From Leptospira stimsonii (GTDB lineage Bacteria > Spirochaetota > Leptospiria > Leptospirales > Leptospiraceae), in the NCBI RefSeq assembly GCF_003545885.1, contig NZ_QHCT01000001.1, positions 1,406,001 to 1,470,000 of the forward strand: DNA of 64,000 nucleotides. Reading direction: 5' to 3'. A program made the translations under genes and the position numbers. The stretch's first letter is position 1; each line of letters starts with the position of its first letter. The notes beneath the pieces were generated by a model. It worked only from the letters and a program-made list of their open reading frames with translations, did not search any database and had not been told where the DNA came from. Positions 27,569 through 39,176 of this stretch are shown one piece after another.

Positions 27569-28073
27569 GTAATTCGTTCTCTCTTTCGAAATATAGGCAG
27601 TATAAACTTGAATGAAGGGACGGATTAGTAAATATAAAATTTCCTGACGTGATTTCTGAATTATAGATCCGATATTTTGATACTCTGAAAATTATCATTT
27701 TATCAGTAGATGAAAATCAAGAACGTGAATCTGAAATAGTTTTGATACAAATATAATTACAGGAAGAACAGCTCCGAGCGGTAGACGATTCGTTTTGGTC
27801 AACAAACGCTACGTCGAAGGGAACGTAAGACGAGGGATTCGAGTTATCGGTTTCATTTATGGAAATAGTTTTCCAAAAAAATGAAAGGACTGGTTTCAAA
27901 GAAAATTCTTAGATTCTATCGGAACAAAAATCAGATTTTTTTCTTGGAGGGAATTTGACTCGGTTTCGAAAGTATTTTGGAAAAGTTCGTTTTGTAGGAT
28001 TCGATTGAGATCCATTCTTTCCCGGAAGTGGGACGCTTCGAAAATCGATTCGAAGTCTTCCGTAAAAATAAAA
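27569..28073. other. Spacer without recognised features
   Basis: No gene, RNA or repeat copy seen. The part adjoining 27568 should carry the promoter of the DUF1577-type gene, but no clear -35/-10 pair stands out. Confidence 0.4.
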
Positions 28074-28505
28074 CTACTCCACTAGGTCGGAAGACAACAA
28101 TCGAACTTTGTATTTGGAGGCCATCTTGAGGAGCTGTTCGTCTTCGATCGAATGTATGTTCTTTCCCTTATGATAGTTCTCCACGGTGAGAACAAAAACG
28201 GTATAGTCGTATTTCGAAGCGAGTCGGAAGTACGGTTCCAGTTCCCAAGAAAGAGTAAACGTATTGTCTAAAAAGATTTTTGGAGTTCGTTCTTTCATCG
28301 CTTTTTCGGTTCTTTCCTCGCAACTCTTATACGCGAGGTGATTTTCCGTATATTGGAATCGATATTCTTTTGTCTCCGGGTTTGTAAAGTAGTCGTCGAC
28401 GGAAAAGACGGGATACGTTCCGTTTTCGGATAAGAGTTTCGCCAATGCGCTTTTTCCGGCCCCGGGAAGGCCACGGATGAGAATGAGTGCGGATTCTAAT
28501 TTCAT
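28074..28505 (-). CDS. P-loop AAA-type ATP-binding protein (small kinase-like)
   Basis: 143 aa from the ATG at 28505 (MKLESALILIRGLPGAGKS). The longer frame begins with TTG and adds an unrelated leader. The Walker A is GLPGAGKS, followed by SVDDYF and FLDNTFTLSWELEPYFRLASKYDY, the pattern of the polynucleotide-kinase-like/N4BP2-type AAA_33 group. The substrate is unknown. No neighbouring gene on the strand is close enough to form an operon. Confidence 0.75.
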   Translation of the reverse strand: MKLESALILIRGLPGAGKSALAKLLSENGTYPVFSVDDYFTNPETKEYRFQYTENHLAYKSCEERTEKAMKERTPKIFLDNTFTLSWELEPYFRLASKYDYTVFVLTVENYHKGKNIHSIEDEQLLKMASKYKVRLLSSDLVE

Positions 28506-28803
28506 CGTTTTATTGGAAAAGAAGGAGTTCCTACTTTTCAAAGGATCTTTCGCTTGCGTTGGAGTCAAAAGATTCTTTTCAAACGATTCTTACCTTTCTC
28601 TCAAGACGAGAAAGAAGATTCTCCTAAATCCATTTAAAAATGGAATCGAAGGAGAGATTCTCTGTAAAAGATCCCAAAGTGACGCTTTCGATTCTTCTTT
28701 TACTTTACAAATACGCGGAATCTGATTAGCCTAGAAGAAAGATCCATTGAAACAACCTTCACGCTCAACGAGAGCCCTTGGAACAAAAAAGGACCAGAGT
28801 AGA

Positions 28804-29046
28804 ATGAAATATTTAGAAACCGAGCAGATCATTCCCGCGAAGGGAATGTCTTATACAATGTATGAAGTGGAAGGAGAGGATCAGATTCTTAAGATGATGA
28901 CTTATATTCCGAACACGGACGAAATTCATATCTACCCGAAACCGCCAGTCAAAAAATTATACAAACCCGAACTTTGTAAGGTGATCGACGAACTCGTATT
29001 TTCTGAACTCTGGAAATTGGGAGAGGAGAGAAAGGCGGCGAAGTAA
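28804..29046 (+). CDS. Small conserved hypothetical protein
   Basis: 80 aa from the ATG at 28804 (AAGGA lies about 10 bases upstream); a TTG-initiated extension to 28747 is unlikely. Acidic/basic soluble protein, not recognised. The translation has normal composition with a plausible beta-rich N-terminus and a helical C-terminus. It ends 15 bp before tRNA-Phe, which is on the opposite strand. Confidence 0.65.
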   Translation: MKYLETEQIIPAKGMSYTMYEVEGEDQILKMMTYIPNTDEIHIYPKPPVKKLYKPELCKVIDELVFSELWKLGEERKAAK

Positions 29047-29052
29047 AGTAGA

Positions 29053-29138
<86 letters not shown>

Positions 29139-29231
29139 TCATGGACAGCATAGAAAAACAGGCTTCACTGTCAACGAAAAAGATCACAAACGACTCCTTC
29201 TTCTCCTTAGTACCTTCCGGAGAATGATCGT

Positions 29232-29909
29232 ATGTCTTTCGAGTCAAAAATCTGCGATCCTCTGCTTCGAATTCTCGAACGCGAAAGGATGGTGAAAACG
29301 CAAATCGTTTCGAGAGGAATTCGAGACAAGAACGTTCTCACCGCGATGCTCTCGATCCCGAGGGAATGTTTTGTTCTTTCCTCGTATTCTTCCCAAGCCT
29401 ACGAAGATAAGCCGCTCCCGATCGGTTGCGAACAAACGATCTCACAACCGTTTATGGTAGCTTGGATGTCGACGTTGCTCGAGATTCAAAAGGGAGATCG
29501 AGTTTTTGAAATCGGAACCGGCTCCGGTTATCAGAGCGCCGTCCTCATTTCACTCGGCGCTCGGATATACTCCGTAGAATTTTTCGAACCTCTTCACAAA
29601 ACCGCGATTCAAAATCTGGAACGTTGGAAACCGGGAATTACAAAACGGCATCGTTTTGTTCAGGGAAGTGGCCCCGAGTTTCTAAAGTCCGGACTCTTTT
29701 TTGAGAAGATGATTTCTTGTGCCTCGCTCTCGGAACTTCCGGATCGGGAAAGCCCTTACTTTCGTTCCTTGGTTCCGGGTGGAATTTTCTTATTTCCGTT
29801 CGGAAAGGAAGAACAGGTTCTGATGATCGCCAAAAGAACGTTAGACGATTGGTCCTTCCGTAGTCTGGGTGGGGTTCGTTTTGTCCCTTTTTTGGGAAAA
29901 GAATTCTAA
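29232..29909 (+). CDS. pcm: Protein-L-isoaspartate O-methyltransferase
   Basis: 225 aa. It methylates isoaspartyl residues with S-adenosylmethionine to start repair of damaged proteins. Conserved blocks are RERMVKTQIVSRGIRDKNVL, IPRECFV, AYEDKPLPIGCEQTISQPFMVA and the SAM motif VFEIGTGSGYQSAVL, followed by YSVEFFEPL. Length is normal. Monocistronic; the ATG at 29232 was chosen because it gives the family N-terminus. Confidence 0.9.
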   Translation: MSFESKICDPLLRILERERMVKTQIVSRGIRDKNVLTAMLSIPRECFVLSSYSSQAYEDKPLPIGCEQTISQPFMVAWMSTLLEIQKGDRVFEIGTGSGYQSAVLISLGARIYSVEFFEPLHKTAIQNLERWKPGITKRHRFVQGSGPEFLKSGLFFEKMISCASLSELPDRESPYFRSLVPGGIFLFPFGKEEQVLMIAKRTLDDWSFRSLGGVRFVPFLGKEF

Positions 29910-30014
29910 GGTTCTTTTTCTAAAGATCGACTTCGAGAATTCAGTTCTTCTTATAGAATCTTTCCCAAAGTTGAAGAGGAGATCTAACGAGAATCGTCGT
30001 ACAAGGAACGGTTT

Positions 30015-30163
30015 TGTAGGAATTCCTACACGGGAGTTTTTGCTTGCGAAAAGTTTGATTTTGTGATAGAGGAAAATCTCCGGAAATTTTCCGCCACCCA
30101 CCCCTCCACCCAAAAATAAGGGTGGGGCGCGCCTTTTTACAGAGAGGCGTCGTAGTTCCAACA
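30015..30163 (+). repeat. Dispersed intergenic repeat, copy B (MITE-like)
   Basis: 149 bp beginning TGTAGGAATTCCTACA and ending GTCGTAGTTCCAACA, in the large 29910-30857 spacer. It shares with the other copies TTTTGTGATA, a CCACCC...GGGTGG hairpin and GGGGCGCGCC before a T-run. The rest of the spacer, to 30857, shows no gene. It is A/T-rich near 30390-30430 and may contain the acyl-CoA dehydrogenase promoter. Confidence 0.85.
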
Positions 30164-30857
30164 GATCGTTCTTGCGATTCAAAACACTTCCGGGGAAGTG
30201 AGTTTTTTTTTAGAAGAACCCTGGAGAATCAAAGACAAAATCGTTTTTGTTTTCTCTTTCGGAATCGCATTTTCTCTCCCGACTGGTTCCTTCTTCCGTC
30301 GATTTATTTCTTTCGAATTTTCGGATGGATTCGGAAAATTCTTTGAAAAGATAAAATTGTTTTCGCGTTTCTGTCTTTCACCTCACTATTTTTATTGAGT
30401 TTATATATTCAATTTAATTAATGTTATGTTACTACGGCTTTTCTTTTTTTAAAAGAATCTCGAATTCGTATGAGAGCGGGACTTTTAAATAAAGAAATTT
30501 TTGATTCCATTCTGCAATTCCAAAAACGGAGGAAGGGACTGCGCAAACCCGTTCTTGAATCCAATGAACTTGGCATTCAAAGATTTCGGGTATTTTTCTT
30601 TTTCAATAACAAACAGGATTCGGCATAAAAGAACCGATTGGAAGTTTTTGAAAATCGACTTCCATTCTTTAAATAAAACTTGTTCGTAGATTTCTTTTTA
30701 CTAGGATAGGTTTTTCAAACTCCCGTTTTTTTTCGACATCGAAGAATTCGATTCAATTTGACTTCGATTCTTTTCATTCCTTTTGAAAAAGGGATAAAGT
30801 CGGAAATGGCCCTTGATATTCAAACAAAGTAAAAAAAATTCAAAAAGAGATTAGAAT

Positions 30858-32558
30858 ATGGAATTGCTAAACCCTAAGAAAACCGAATTTGCGCACCTGG
30901 ATGAAAAATCCAGAAACATCATGAAACGGACCATCGAGTTCTTTGAAAAAAAAGGAAAGAATAAGCTAAAGGAAGACGATCGTCATCAAACTTGGTACGG
31001 AGACTTTCTTGAATTTCAAAAAGAGGTAAACGCTTTCGCAACTCTGATGACGCCTGCCGGTTACGGTGATTCCGACTCACGTTGGGATACGACTCGAATC
31101 TGTGACTTCAATGAGATCACCGGCTTTTACGGTCTTTGTTATTGGTATACTTGGCAGGTGACGATGTTAGGTCTCGGTCCGATTTGGATCAGTAAGAACG
31201 AAGAGATCAAACACAAAACCGCGAAACTTCTCAAAGAAGGTGAGATCTTCGCCTTCGGCCTTTCCGAGAAGGAACACGGAGCGGATTTGATTTCGAGCGA
31301 TATGATTCTCGAAAAAAAAGGGGATGGTTCCTACGTCGCGAACGGAGACAAATACTACATCGGTAACTCGAATAAGGCGGCAATCGTTTCCACATTCGGA
31401 AAGATGAAAGAGACCGGGAATTACGTCTTTTTCGCCGTCAATTCTCAACATAAGAATTACGAGCTCATTCAGAATGTCGTAAACTCTCAGAGTTACGTGG
31501 GAGAATACGCGCTTCACGATTATCCGATTTCGGAAAACGAGATTCTTTCCAAGGACCGGGATGCATGGGACGCTTCCTTGAGCACGATCGCAATCTGTAA
31601 ATACAATCTTGGTTGGGCTTCTATCGGAATCTGCACACATTCTTTCTATGAAGCGATCAATCACGCGTCGAAGAGAAAGTTATTCAATCGTTACGTGACC
31701 GATTTCCCTCAGATCAAACAGATGTTCGTCGACGCTTATTGCAGGTTGTTTTCGATGAAACTTTTCGCTTCGAGAGCGAAGGACTATATGAGATCGGCTT
31801 CCGCTTCCGATAGACGTTATCTTCTTTTTAACCCGATGGTGAAGATGAAAGTCACGATGCAGGGAGAAGAGGTTATCAATCTTCTCTGGGACGTGATCGC
31901 CGCGAAAGGTTTCGAGAAAAATATGTACTTCGAAATGGCCGCGAAAGATATTCGAGGACTTCCTAAGTTGGAAGGAACCGCACACGTAAACATGGCTTTG
32001 ATTATCAAGTTCATGCACAATTATTTCTTCGAGCCGAATTCTTCACTTCCCGTAATTCCGAAAGTGAATGATTTCAAAAACGACGATTTTCTCTTTAACC
32101 AGGGTGCGACTACAAAAGGTTTTGAGAAGATTTCTTTTCATGACTATAACACTGTTTATGCGAGTGTAGATCTTCCGAACGTGAAAATTTTTAGAAAACA
32201 AATCGCTACACTCAAAGAATTCTTGGAAAAGACACCGCCGGATGGAAAACAAGCGAAGGACCTCGACTTCATGTTGATCTTAGGAGAATTGTTCACGTTA
32301 GTCGCTTATGGACAACTTCTGATCGAAAACGCTAAGATCGAAAAAGTGGAAGACGATCTCTTAAGTCAGATTTTCGATTTTATGATCCGGGATTTTTCCA
32401 AATACGCTCTTCAACTCTATTCTAAGAGAAGTAGTAGCGCGGAACAAATGGCAAAATGTCTCGAGATGATTCGTAAGCCCGTGGAAGACGAGGAACTCTT
32501 CTTACGAGTTTGTGCGAAGGTTTATTCGTACAAGGACGCTTACGAGATGGCTCCTTGA
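30858..32558 (+). CDS. Acyl-CoA dehydrogenase family protein
   Basis: 566 aa, longer than the ~380-aa standard family. It carries an N-terminal helical domain, then a FAD-contact block FAFGLSEKEHGADL and a beta-domain (VANGDKYYIGNSNKAAIVS). The C-terminal helical domain contains GLPKLEGTAHVNMAL; the Glu there matches the catalytic base position of the YEGT-type enzymes. A C-terminal helical extension of about 150 aa follows. It is expected to oxidise fatty acyl-CoA with FAD in beta-oxidation, the main carbon source for Leptospira. Chain specificity unknown; monocistronic. Confidence 0.88.
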   Translation: MELLNPKKTEFAHLDEKSRNIMKRTIEFFEKKGKNKLKEDDRHQTWYGDFLEFQKEVNAFATLMTPAGYGDSDSRWDTTRICDFNEITGFYGLCYWYTWQVTMLGLGPIWISKNEEIKHKTAKLLKEGEIFAFGLSEKEHGADLISSDMILEKKGDGSYVANGDKYYIGNSNKAAIVSTFGKMKETGNYVFFAVNSQHKNYELIQNVVNSQSYVGEYALHDYPISENEILSKDRDAWDASLSTIAICKYNLGWASIGICTHSFYEAINHASKRKLFNRYVTDFPQIKQMFVDAYCRLFSMKLFASRAKDYMRSASASDRRYLLFNPMVKMKVTMQGEEVINLLWDVIAAKGFEKNMYFEMAAKDIRGLPKLEGTAHVNMALIIKFMHNYFFEPNSSLPVIPKVNDFKNDDFLFNQGATTKGFEKISFHDYNTVYASVDLPNVKIFRKQIATLKEFLEKTPPDGKQAKDLDFMLILGELFTLVAYGQLLIENAKIEKVEDDLLSQIFDFMIRDFSKYALQLYSKRSSSAEQMAKCLEMIRKPVEDEELFLRVCAKVYSYKDAYEMAP

Positions 32559-32718
32559 TCTCATTTTGAGGAACGGACTTCCTGCGTCCGTTCCTGTGAG
32601 AATATCTGAGAAACGCGGAAGTTTTTTCTTAAGAATCGAATCTTCCGCGTAGTTCTTCCCACTTTGCCGAAACGGACGAGAGAGTTGGAAGAAGAATCGT
32701 TTCAAACACTTGTTTTGT

Positions 32719-32870
32719 TGTAGGAACTCCGACGAAGAGTTTTATGCTCGCAATCATTAGAATTTTGTGATAAAGGGAAATCTCGCCTGAGGTTTTCCCG
32801 CCACCTCACCCCTCCACCCAAGATTAGGGCGGGGCGCGCCGTTTCACGGTGGATCGTCGTAGTTCCGACA
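32719..32870 (+). repeat. Dispersed intergenic repeat, copy C (MITE-like)
   Basis: 152 bp from TGTAGGAACTCCGAC to GTCGTAGTTCCGACA, the cleanest pair of imperfect terminal inverted repeats among the four copies. It contains TTTTGTGATAAAGGGAAATC and a CCACCC...GGGCGGGG hairpin followed by CGCGCC. It fills most of the 32559-32996 spacer, and nothing else is seen there. Confidence 0.85.
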
Positions 32871-32996
32871 GATTTCATAAATCTTAAGTGGATCCTTAAA
32901 AACCAAGGGTTCCTTTGTCGCTTCGATCCAAAATGCGGGAACTCCTCAAGGAAACCTTCCATAGAGCAATCTATATTCTCTTATCGCAAATGGATT

Positions 32997-33968
32997 TCAG
33001 AGTTCGTGTTTGTATCCAGCTCGAAAAACCTGACCGCCTAACTGAATTGGAAACGCGGGGGTTGGAGAAAGATTTAAGATGGTTCCTAAGGATTTGCTTG
33101 AAGTCGAATCATATTTGGATGCGAAGACCGTTTCCACTTCCAAAAAAATATGACCTTTGTCGGTGATCCTTGCCTGCGTTCCGAACAACCAGTGAGGGGA
33201 GAATCCGGAAATTCTAAATTGAGTGTTTTCTCTGACTGCCGTCGGGTCGGGGCCGTCTCGCAACAGATCTCGAACCAAACTCAATTGAGGAACGCTCACG
33301 GAAAGAATATCCAAAGTATCTGCTACACTTTTCGAATCGTTTCTTCCTCTGAGTCCCCAACCTCCGGTGTAGTAGTTGAGTCCAACGCCCATATAGATGG
33401 CCGTGTCCTCCGACACTTCCATCTTGATTCCGATCGTCGCCGGAAGGATGATGGATTGAAAATTCCAATTCGCATCGATAAAACGATAACCTAGGAAGCT
33501 GGCCTTCGTGACTCCGCCCGCAATTTTCTGCGTATAATTTCCGGAGATTCTCCAAAAGAAATACTTACCAAAATCCTTCTCAAAGCCGACGATTAGATTT
33601 CCTCCGACCATCGCACCTTGCGTACTATCTGCCTGAAAAACGCCACCCGTTGTTCTTGCGATCGTGATCAATCGATTTTCGGGAATTACTAATCTCCGAA
33701 GTGCGACACCGCCGGTCCTTCCGTTAGAGCTACATCCTTCCGTACTCGGGTTACAGGAATTCGAGGACTGCACAGAGAAATATTGACCCGAATTAATCCC
33801 GTCTTTTGTTATCGTCTCGCCCATATTCCCAAGATCAAATTGAAGACCCAAGCCGGTAAGAAAGTAGGATTTGGCGTTTATATTCGTATGAAAAAGAATC
33901 AAAAGAGAAAGCAGACAAATTCTCTGAAAAAGAAAGAAGGGAGGTGTGAAAGGACTACGTAGAATCAT
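32997..33968 (-). CDS. OmpL1-like outer-membrane protein (paralogue)
   Basis: 323 aa with a hydrophobic N-terminal signal and a signal-peptidase I site before KSYFLTGLG. The rest aligns by eye with the adjacent ompL1 product: GLGLQFDLGNMGETITKDG, GAMVGGNLIVGFEKDFGKYFFWR, IILPATIGIKMEVSEDTAIYMG and the C-terminal GGQVFRAGYKHEL. It is predicted to be a beta-barrel porin-type protein with extracellular loops, which differ most from OmpL1. It lies 156 bp downstream of ompL1, beyond a terminator, so probably has its own promoter. Confidence 0.85.
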   Translation of the reverse strand: MILRSPFTPPFFLFQRICLLSLLILFHTNINAKSYFLTGLGLQFDLGNMGETITKDGINSGQYFSVQSSNSCNPSTEGCSSNGRTGGVALRRLVIPENRLITIARTTGGVFQADSTQGAMVGGNLIVGFEKDFGKYFFWRISGNYTQKIAGGVTKASFLGYRFIDANWNFQSIILPATIGIKMEVSEDTAIYMGVGLNYYTGGWGLRGRNDSKSVADTLDILSVSVPQLSLVRDLLRDGPDPTAVRENTQFRISGFSPHWLFGTQARITDKGHIFLEVETVFASKYDSTSSKSLGTILNLSPTPAFPIQLGGQVFRAGYKHEL

Positions 33969-34064
33969 TTACAATTGGAAAAACTTTTCAGCTTATAAAA
34001 ATTAGGAACCTATATCGAAAGGAACTCCTGTCAAGATTCTTAAAGGGTTTTTGATCCGTTGATA

Positions 34065-34097
34065 TAAAAAAAAGGCCCTCCAAGCGGAGAGCCTCTT
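34065..34097 (-). terminator. Rho-independent terminator of ompL1
   Basis: On the minus strand an 8-bp stem (arms 34086-34093 and 34074-34081, one T-G pair, 4-nt loop) is followed by a run of nine T's. It lies 27 bp past the ompL1 stop. Confidence 0.85.
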
Positions 34098-34123
34098 TTC
34101 AAGAAAGGTCTTTGAATTCGATC

Positions 34124-35080
34124 TTAGAGTTCGTGTTTGTAACCGAATCTATAAATCTGACCACCCACAACGATTGGGTAAGCAGGATATGGAGAAAGGT
34201 TAGACGCGCCACCGACAGACTGAGTTTTACCAACAGAGTATGCCGCAGACATGATCGTTTCAAGTTCGATAAAGACGTGACCTTTGTCGGTTACTCTCGC
34301 TTGAGTTCCGATCAAGAAGTTAGGTGCGATTCCGGAAGCTCTGAAACGAGTGTGCTCGCGAGTTGTAACTGGATCCGTTCCATCGCTCAACAAGTTTGCG
34401 ATTGAAGTAGCGCCTGCTGCGGTAAGAAGGTCGTAACCACCTTTGATATTGTTCATACCATTCAAAGACCATCCACCGTTGAAGTAGTTTAAACCAGCTC
34501 CCATATATACAGCGGTGTCTTCCGTTACGTTGATCTTGATACCAACAGTAGCAGGAATCACGATCGAGCTGAATCCCCAAGTAATGTCTACGATGCTATA
34601 ACCAGCAATATCAGCCTTAGTCACACCACCGGAAATCTTTTGAGTGTATTCCGCCGCAACTCTCCAGAAGAAATACTTTGCAAAGTCGGACTCGTATCCA
34701 ACCATCAAGTTACCACCGACCATCGCTCCCTTTGTGGTTCCAGCGTTGATAAGTCCACCGGAAGTTCTTTCCAATGTGATCAGTCTGTTTTCAGCGGGGA
34801 TTGCGCGTCTTGGTGCAACACCGATATAATTACCAGCTCCTGCAGCTTTGGAAGGATCTTGAACGCAACCTGCGTCCGTTCCTACCGTACAAGTATTGGA
34901 AGATCTAACAGGACCATAATAAGTGGCCGCATCCAAACCATCCTTAGTGATTGTTCCACCCAATTGCCCCAGGTCTAATTGTAATCCAAATCCTACAATA
35001 CCGTATGATTTTGCACTTAAGCTTGCCGCCGAAGAAAATAGGGCGAGGACAAGCAACACCTTACTCATGTTACGAACCAT
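34124..35080 (-). CDS. ompL1: Outer-membrane porin OmpL1
   Basis: 318 aa from the ATG at 35080, preceded by AAGGAG at the right distance; a longer frame to 35098 is less likely. Signal peptide with cleavage after SAASLSA. The mature protein begins KSYGIVGFGLQLDLGQLGG and is recognisable along its whole length as leptospiral OmpL1, a transmembrane beta-barrel exposed at the surface that binds host extracellular-matrix components. It ends with an aromatic/hydrophobic beta-signal (YRFGYKHEL). Own terminator downstream. Sequence differs modestly from the L. interrogans form as I remember it, supporting another P1 species. Confidence 0.97.
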   Translation of the reverse strand: MVRNMSKVLLVLALFSSAASLSAKSYGIVGFGLQLDLGQLGGTITKDGLDAATYYGPVRSSNTCTVGTDAGCVQDPSKAAGAGNYIGVAPRRAIPAENRLITLERTSGGLINAGTTKGAMVGGNLMVGYESDFAKYFFWRVAAEYTQKISGGVTKADIAGYSIVDITWGFSSIVIPATVGIKINVTEDTAVYMGAGLNYFNGGWSLNGMNNIKGGYDLLTAAGATSIANLLSDGTDPVTTREHTRFRASGIAPNFLIGTQARVTDKGHVFIELETIMSAAYSVGKTQSVGGASNLSPYPAYPIVVGGQIYRFGYKHEL

Positions 35081-35263
35081 TGATAACTCCTTACTCACGA
35101 TTCAATTTGATTTGATGTGTTTCCGGAGGTTATGTATATTTCCTGAATCCCGGACACAGGGTGAAACTTTAGAAGTTCGCGGATTAGTGTCAAACAGGAT
35201 TTCGACAAAAGACTGAAAAGTTCCCAAAATTCCGAGAACGAAGAAAAAAATTCTGATTATAAT

Positions 35264-35277
35264 ATAACAAATGTTAT
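35264..35277. promoter_or_regulatory. Palindrome upstream of ompL1
   Basis: Perfect dyad ATAACA-AA-TGTTAT about 185 bp before the ompL1 start, in an A/T-rich stretch. It could be an operator, but no regulator is assigned. Confidence 0.3.
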
Positions 35278-35831
35278 GATTGAGTCTGCGAGAGAAAAGA
35301 AGGACAAAAATCGAAACGGAATTTTGAAAAAGAAAATAAAACAAACGATGTACAATTTTTGGTTGGGAAAGAATCGAGCCCATTCGACGGAAAGTTTTAG
35401 AAAATCATGATATAAAAAGAGCGGAAGGTTCTAAAATTTAACGTTTCTTCTTGCGTTTTGTTTCGAAGGAGCTCCAACTAGAACGGACATTCCAATCGAT
35501 ATCTGTTTCTTAAGGAAGAACTTGATTCCTTTTGTCTAAAATCTTGGAAGTTCAGAATCTCGATACGCCCATTTCGGATCTGAAGAATCATCTTCATTCT
35601 CTGCGGAAAACGGACACGTTAGGCGAAATTCCTTTTGCACACTTTTTAGCCAAAGAGGTTCGCAGACAAAAGGGATTCAAAATTCTCCGCTTCCGAATCG
35701 GAAAGCGGAAGGGTTCGGTCGGAAATCCTTTTCGAATGCGAAATCGGAATTCCTGCGAAACAAAAACGGGCAAGACAAAGCGTTTTTTATTCTTGTCATC
35801 GTGTCCTTCTCTGCGAGACTCATCTTGAAAC

Positions 35832-35912
35832 CGTTGGGGGTGGGGCAAAATGTTTGCCTCTGAGAGAGTCCCCGGAACCTGATCAGGATAAGGCCTGCGT
35901 AGGAAAACGGAT
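35832..35912 (+). promoter_or_regulatory. TPP (thi-box) riboswitch
   Basis: The aptamer core is clear: CTGAGAGAGTCCCC, then ACCTGATCAGGATAAGGCC and GCGTAGGAA, the conserved pyrimidine- and pyrophosphate-sensing parts of the THI element. It starts near GGGGGTGGGGC and ends near 35912, 137 bp before the thiC ATG. Thiamine pyrophosphate should repress thiC. A small CCTG/CAGG hairpin (36031-36042) abuts the ribosome site, consistent with control of translation, but the expression platform is not resolved. Confidence 0.9.
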
Positions 35913-35974
35913 CATACAAAAGATTCTTACTTTCGAGTTCAACGTCTAACGTACGTTTTATGGAAAGGAAGTAG

Positions 35975-37618
<1,644 letters not shown>

Positions 37619-38133
37619 TCGACTTCGCTTAACAATCCGACCGAGCCATTCTAACCGGACGGATCGCCGAATTCTCTCAAGGCGTTTTTAGTCGCCTTTT
37701 GCGAAATCAGCCTGCAACGTAGAGTAGGCGGGACTTTCCAATCGGACCGGCCCTTCCGGTTTACAAAGTTCCGCTTGATCTTTACGGATTCGGCGACGCT
37801 TTGTAGAAAAGGATGCGCTGAGTTTTCGTTCTCTTGCTTATGAGTTGTGAAACTCTGAGCTTCTTTCCTTTATGCAAGGGAATGCAGAACTCCCGTGTCT
37901 TCCCCTCGCTGACTTTCAATGAAGGAATCCTACGAAAAAGATGAGAGATTGACCAAAAAACCGCAAAGAAAAAATTCGGAACGCCCCTCATTGATCCATT
38001 CTTTCTGATTCCTTTGAAAGTGAATGGAAACGGGAGGAGTTCAACACCCTTAAAGAGTCCGAAAAGACCTTCGTTAAAAGGAATGGAAGAGTTAAGCGAA
38101 AAAAAAGTCCGATCGGGATCGATTCAATTACGA
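37619..38133. other. Spacer between thiC and the FAH-family gene
   Basis: No gene. A weak terminator-like hairpin AAGGCG...CGCCTT followed by a short T-run lies at 37679-37699, just after thiC. A 69-codon minus-strand frame at 37782-37991 is basic, has no ribosome site and is not called. Confidence 0.4.
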
Positions 38134-39087
38134 CTAACGTTCTTCGATCGCGACTCTTAAAATCTGTTCTCCGAGGTCGATCTTCCCGTCTGACGTTCGA
38201 ATCGTGGAACGAATGACGTCACCTTCCTTGAGATATTGAGTTCGTTTGCTTTGTCCATTGACAAAGAGTTCCCACTTCTTCTTTTCCGAAAGAAATCCTC
38301 CGAGAGCTTGTATGAGTTTCCCGGGAGCTCGAAGCGCACAACCCGAAGGTGTTCCGGTCAGAAGAATATCTCCGGGAGAAATATTACAAAATCTTGATAG
38401 TTCTACGATGGTTTCCAAGGGTTTAAAAACGAGATTGGAAGCTCTATCTTTTTGCCGAACTTCTCCGTTTACGGTCAGATTCAATTCTAAGGATTCGTAG
38501 CGCGCAAAGTCCCCTTTTTCTAAAACGGAAAGATAAGGTCCTACGGGACAAAATGTTCGATAAGATTTTCCCTTATACCATTGCAACTGCGGAAGTTGAA
38601 CGTCTCTTGCGGAAACGTCGTTGGCCATAAAAAAAGCCGCAACGTATTCTTCTAAAATTTTGGAAGTTGGATCCAAAGGGGAATCAAATCCTTTTCCGAA
38701 AACGAGCCCGAGTTCGATCTCGTAGTCTAAAAGTTCAACGTGAGACGGACGAACGATTTCACCGAACGGACCGGAAAGGGATGCGTCCGACTTCGTAAAG
38801 AAAAGATTGTAATTCTTATCATCGGGATCGAGACCCGATTCGATCAAGTGTTGTCGATAGTTCGCACCTTGACAGATGATTTGGCACGGCGCAGTGATCG
38901 GAGAAAGGATCGAAACTTCCGAGACGTCGATCCATTTTTTACCGGTAACCTTTTTCTTCTTTTGAACGAATTCTAAAAAATCCGATGTGGAAAGGGACCC
39001 GCATTCCAAAGAATGAATTCTCTCGTTCGCAACAAGTCCCCATTCGAACCGATTCTTTTTGCTAAACCGAACATAATTTTTTGCCAT
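38134..39087 (-). CDS. Fumarylacetoacetate hydrolase family protein
   Basis: 317 aa. C-terminal FAH fold with the metal-binding acidic residues in [14 protein letters not shown], the NDVSARDVQ block, [14 protein letters not shown] and the conserved [10 protein letters not shown] loop. Members hydrolyse or decarboxylate beta-diketo acids (2-hydroxyhepta-2,4-diene-dioate isomerases, acylpyruvate hydrolases and others); the exact substrate cannot be read from sequence. The ribosome site upstream of the ATG at 39087 (AGGAAAGG) supports the start. The next minus-strand gene ends at 39177; no operon with it is evident. Confidence 0.85.
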   Translation of the reverse strand: MAKNYVRFSKKNRFEWGLVANERIHSLECGSLSTSDFLEFVQKKKKVTGKKWIDVSEVSILSPITAPCQIICQGANYRQHLIESGLDPDDKNYNLFFTKSDASLSGPFGEIVRPSHVELLDYEIELGLVFGKGFDSPLDPTSKILEEYVAAFFMANDVSARDVQLPQLQWYKGKSYRTFCPVGPYLSVLEKGDFARYESLELNLTVNGEVRQKDRASNLVFKPLETIVELSRFCNISPGDILLTGTPSGCALRAPGKLIQALGGFLSEKKKWELFVNGQSKRTQYLKEGDVIRSTIRTSDGKIDLGEQILRVAIEER

Positions 39088-39176
39088 AGTCCTTTCCTAT
39101 TAGAACTTTATAAAATATGAATTCAACGAATCGAATTCTCTCAAATCGTAAATGGATTTCCGCGGACACATACTCT

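Noticed and set aside
29841..30182. 113-codon minus-strand frame near pcm
   Set aside because: It covers the dispersed repeat copy B and the pcm 3' end; no protein signature.
35532..35848. Small open frames on both strands upstream of thiC
   Set aside because: They run into the TPP riboswitch region and have no ribosome site or protein features.
37782..37991. 69-codon minus-strand frame
   Set aside because: Highly basic, no ribosome site and in a spacer; not supported as a gene.
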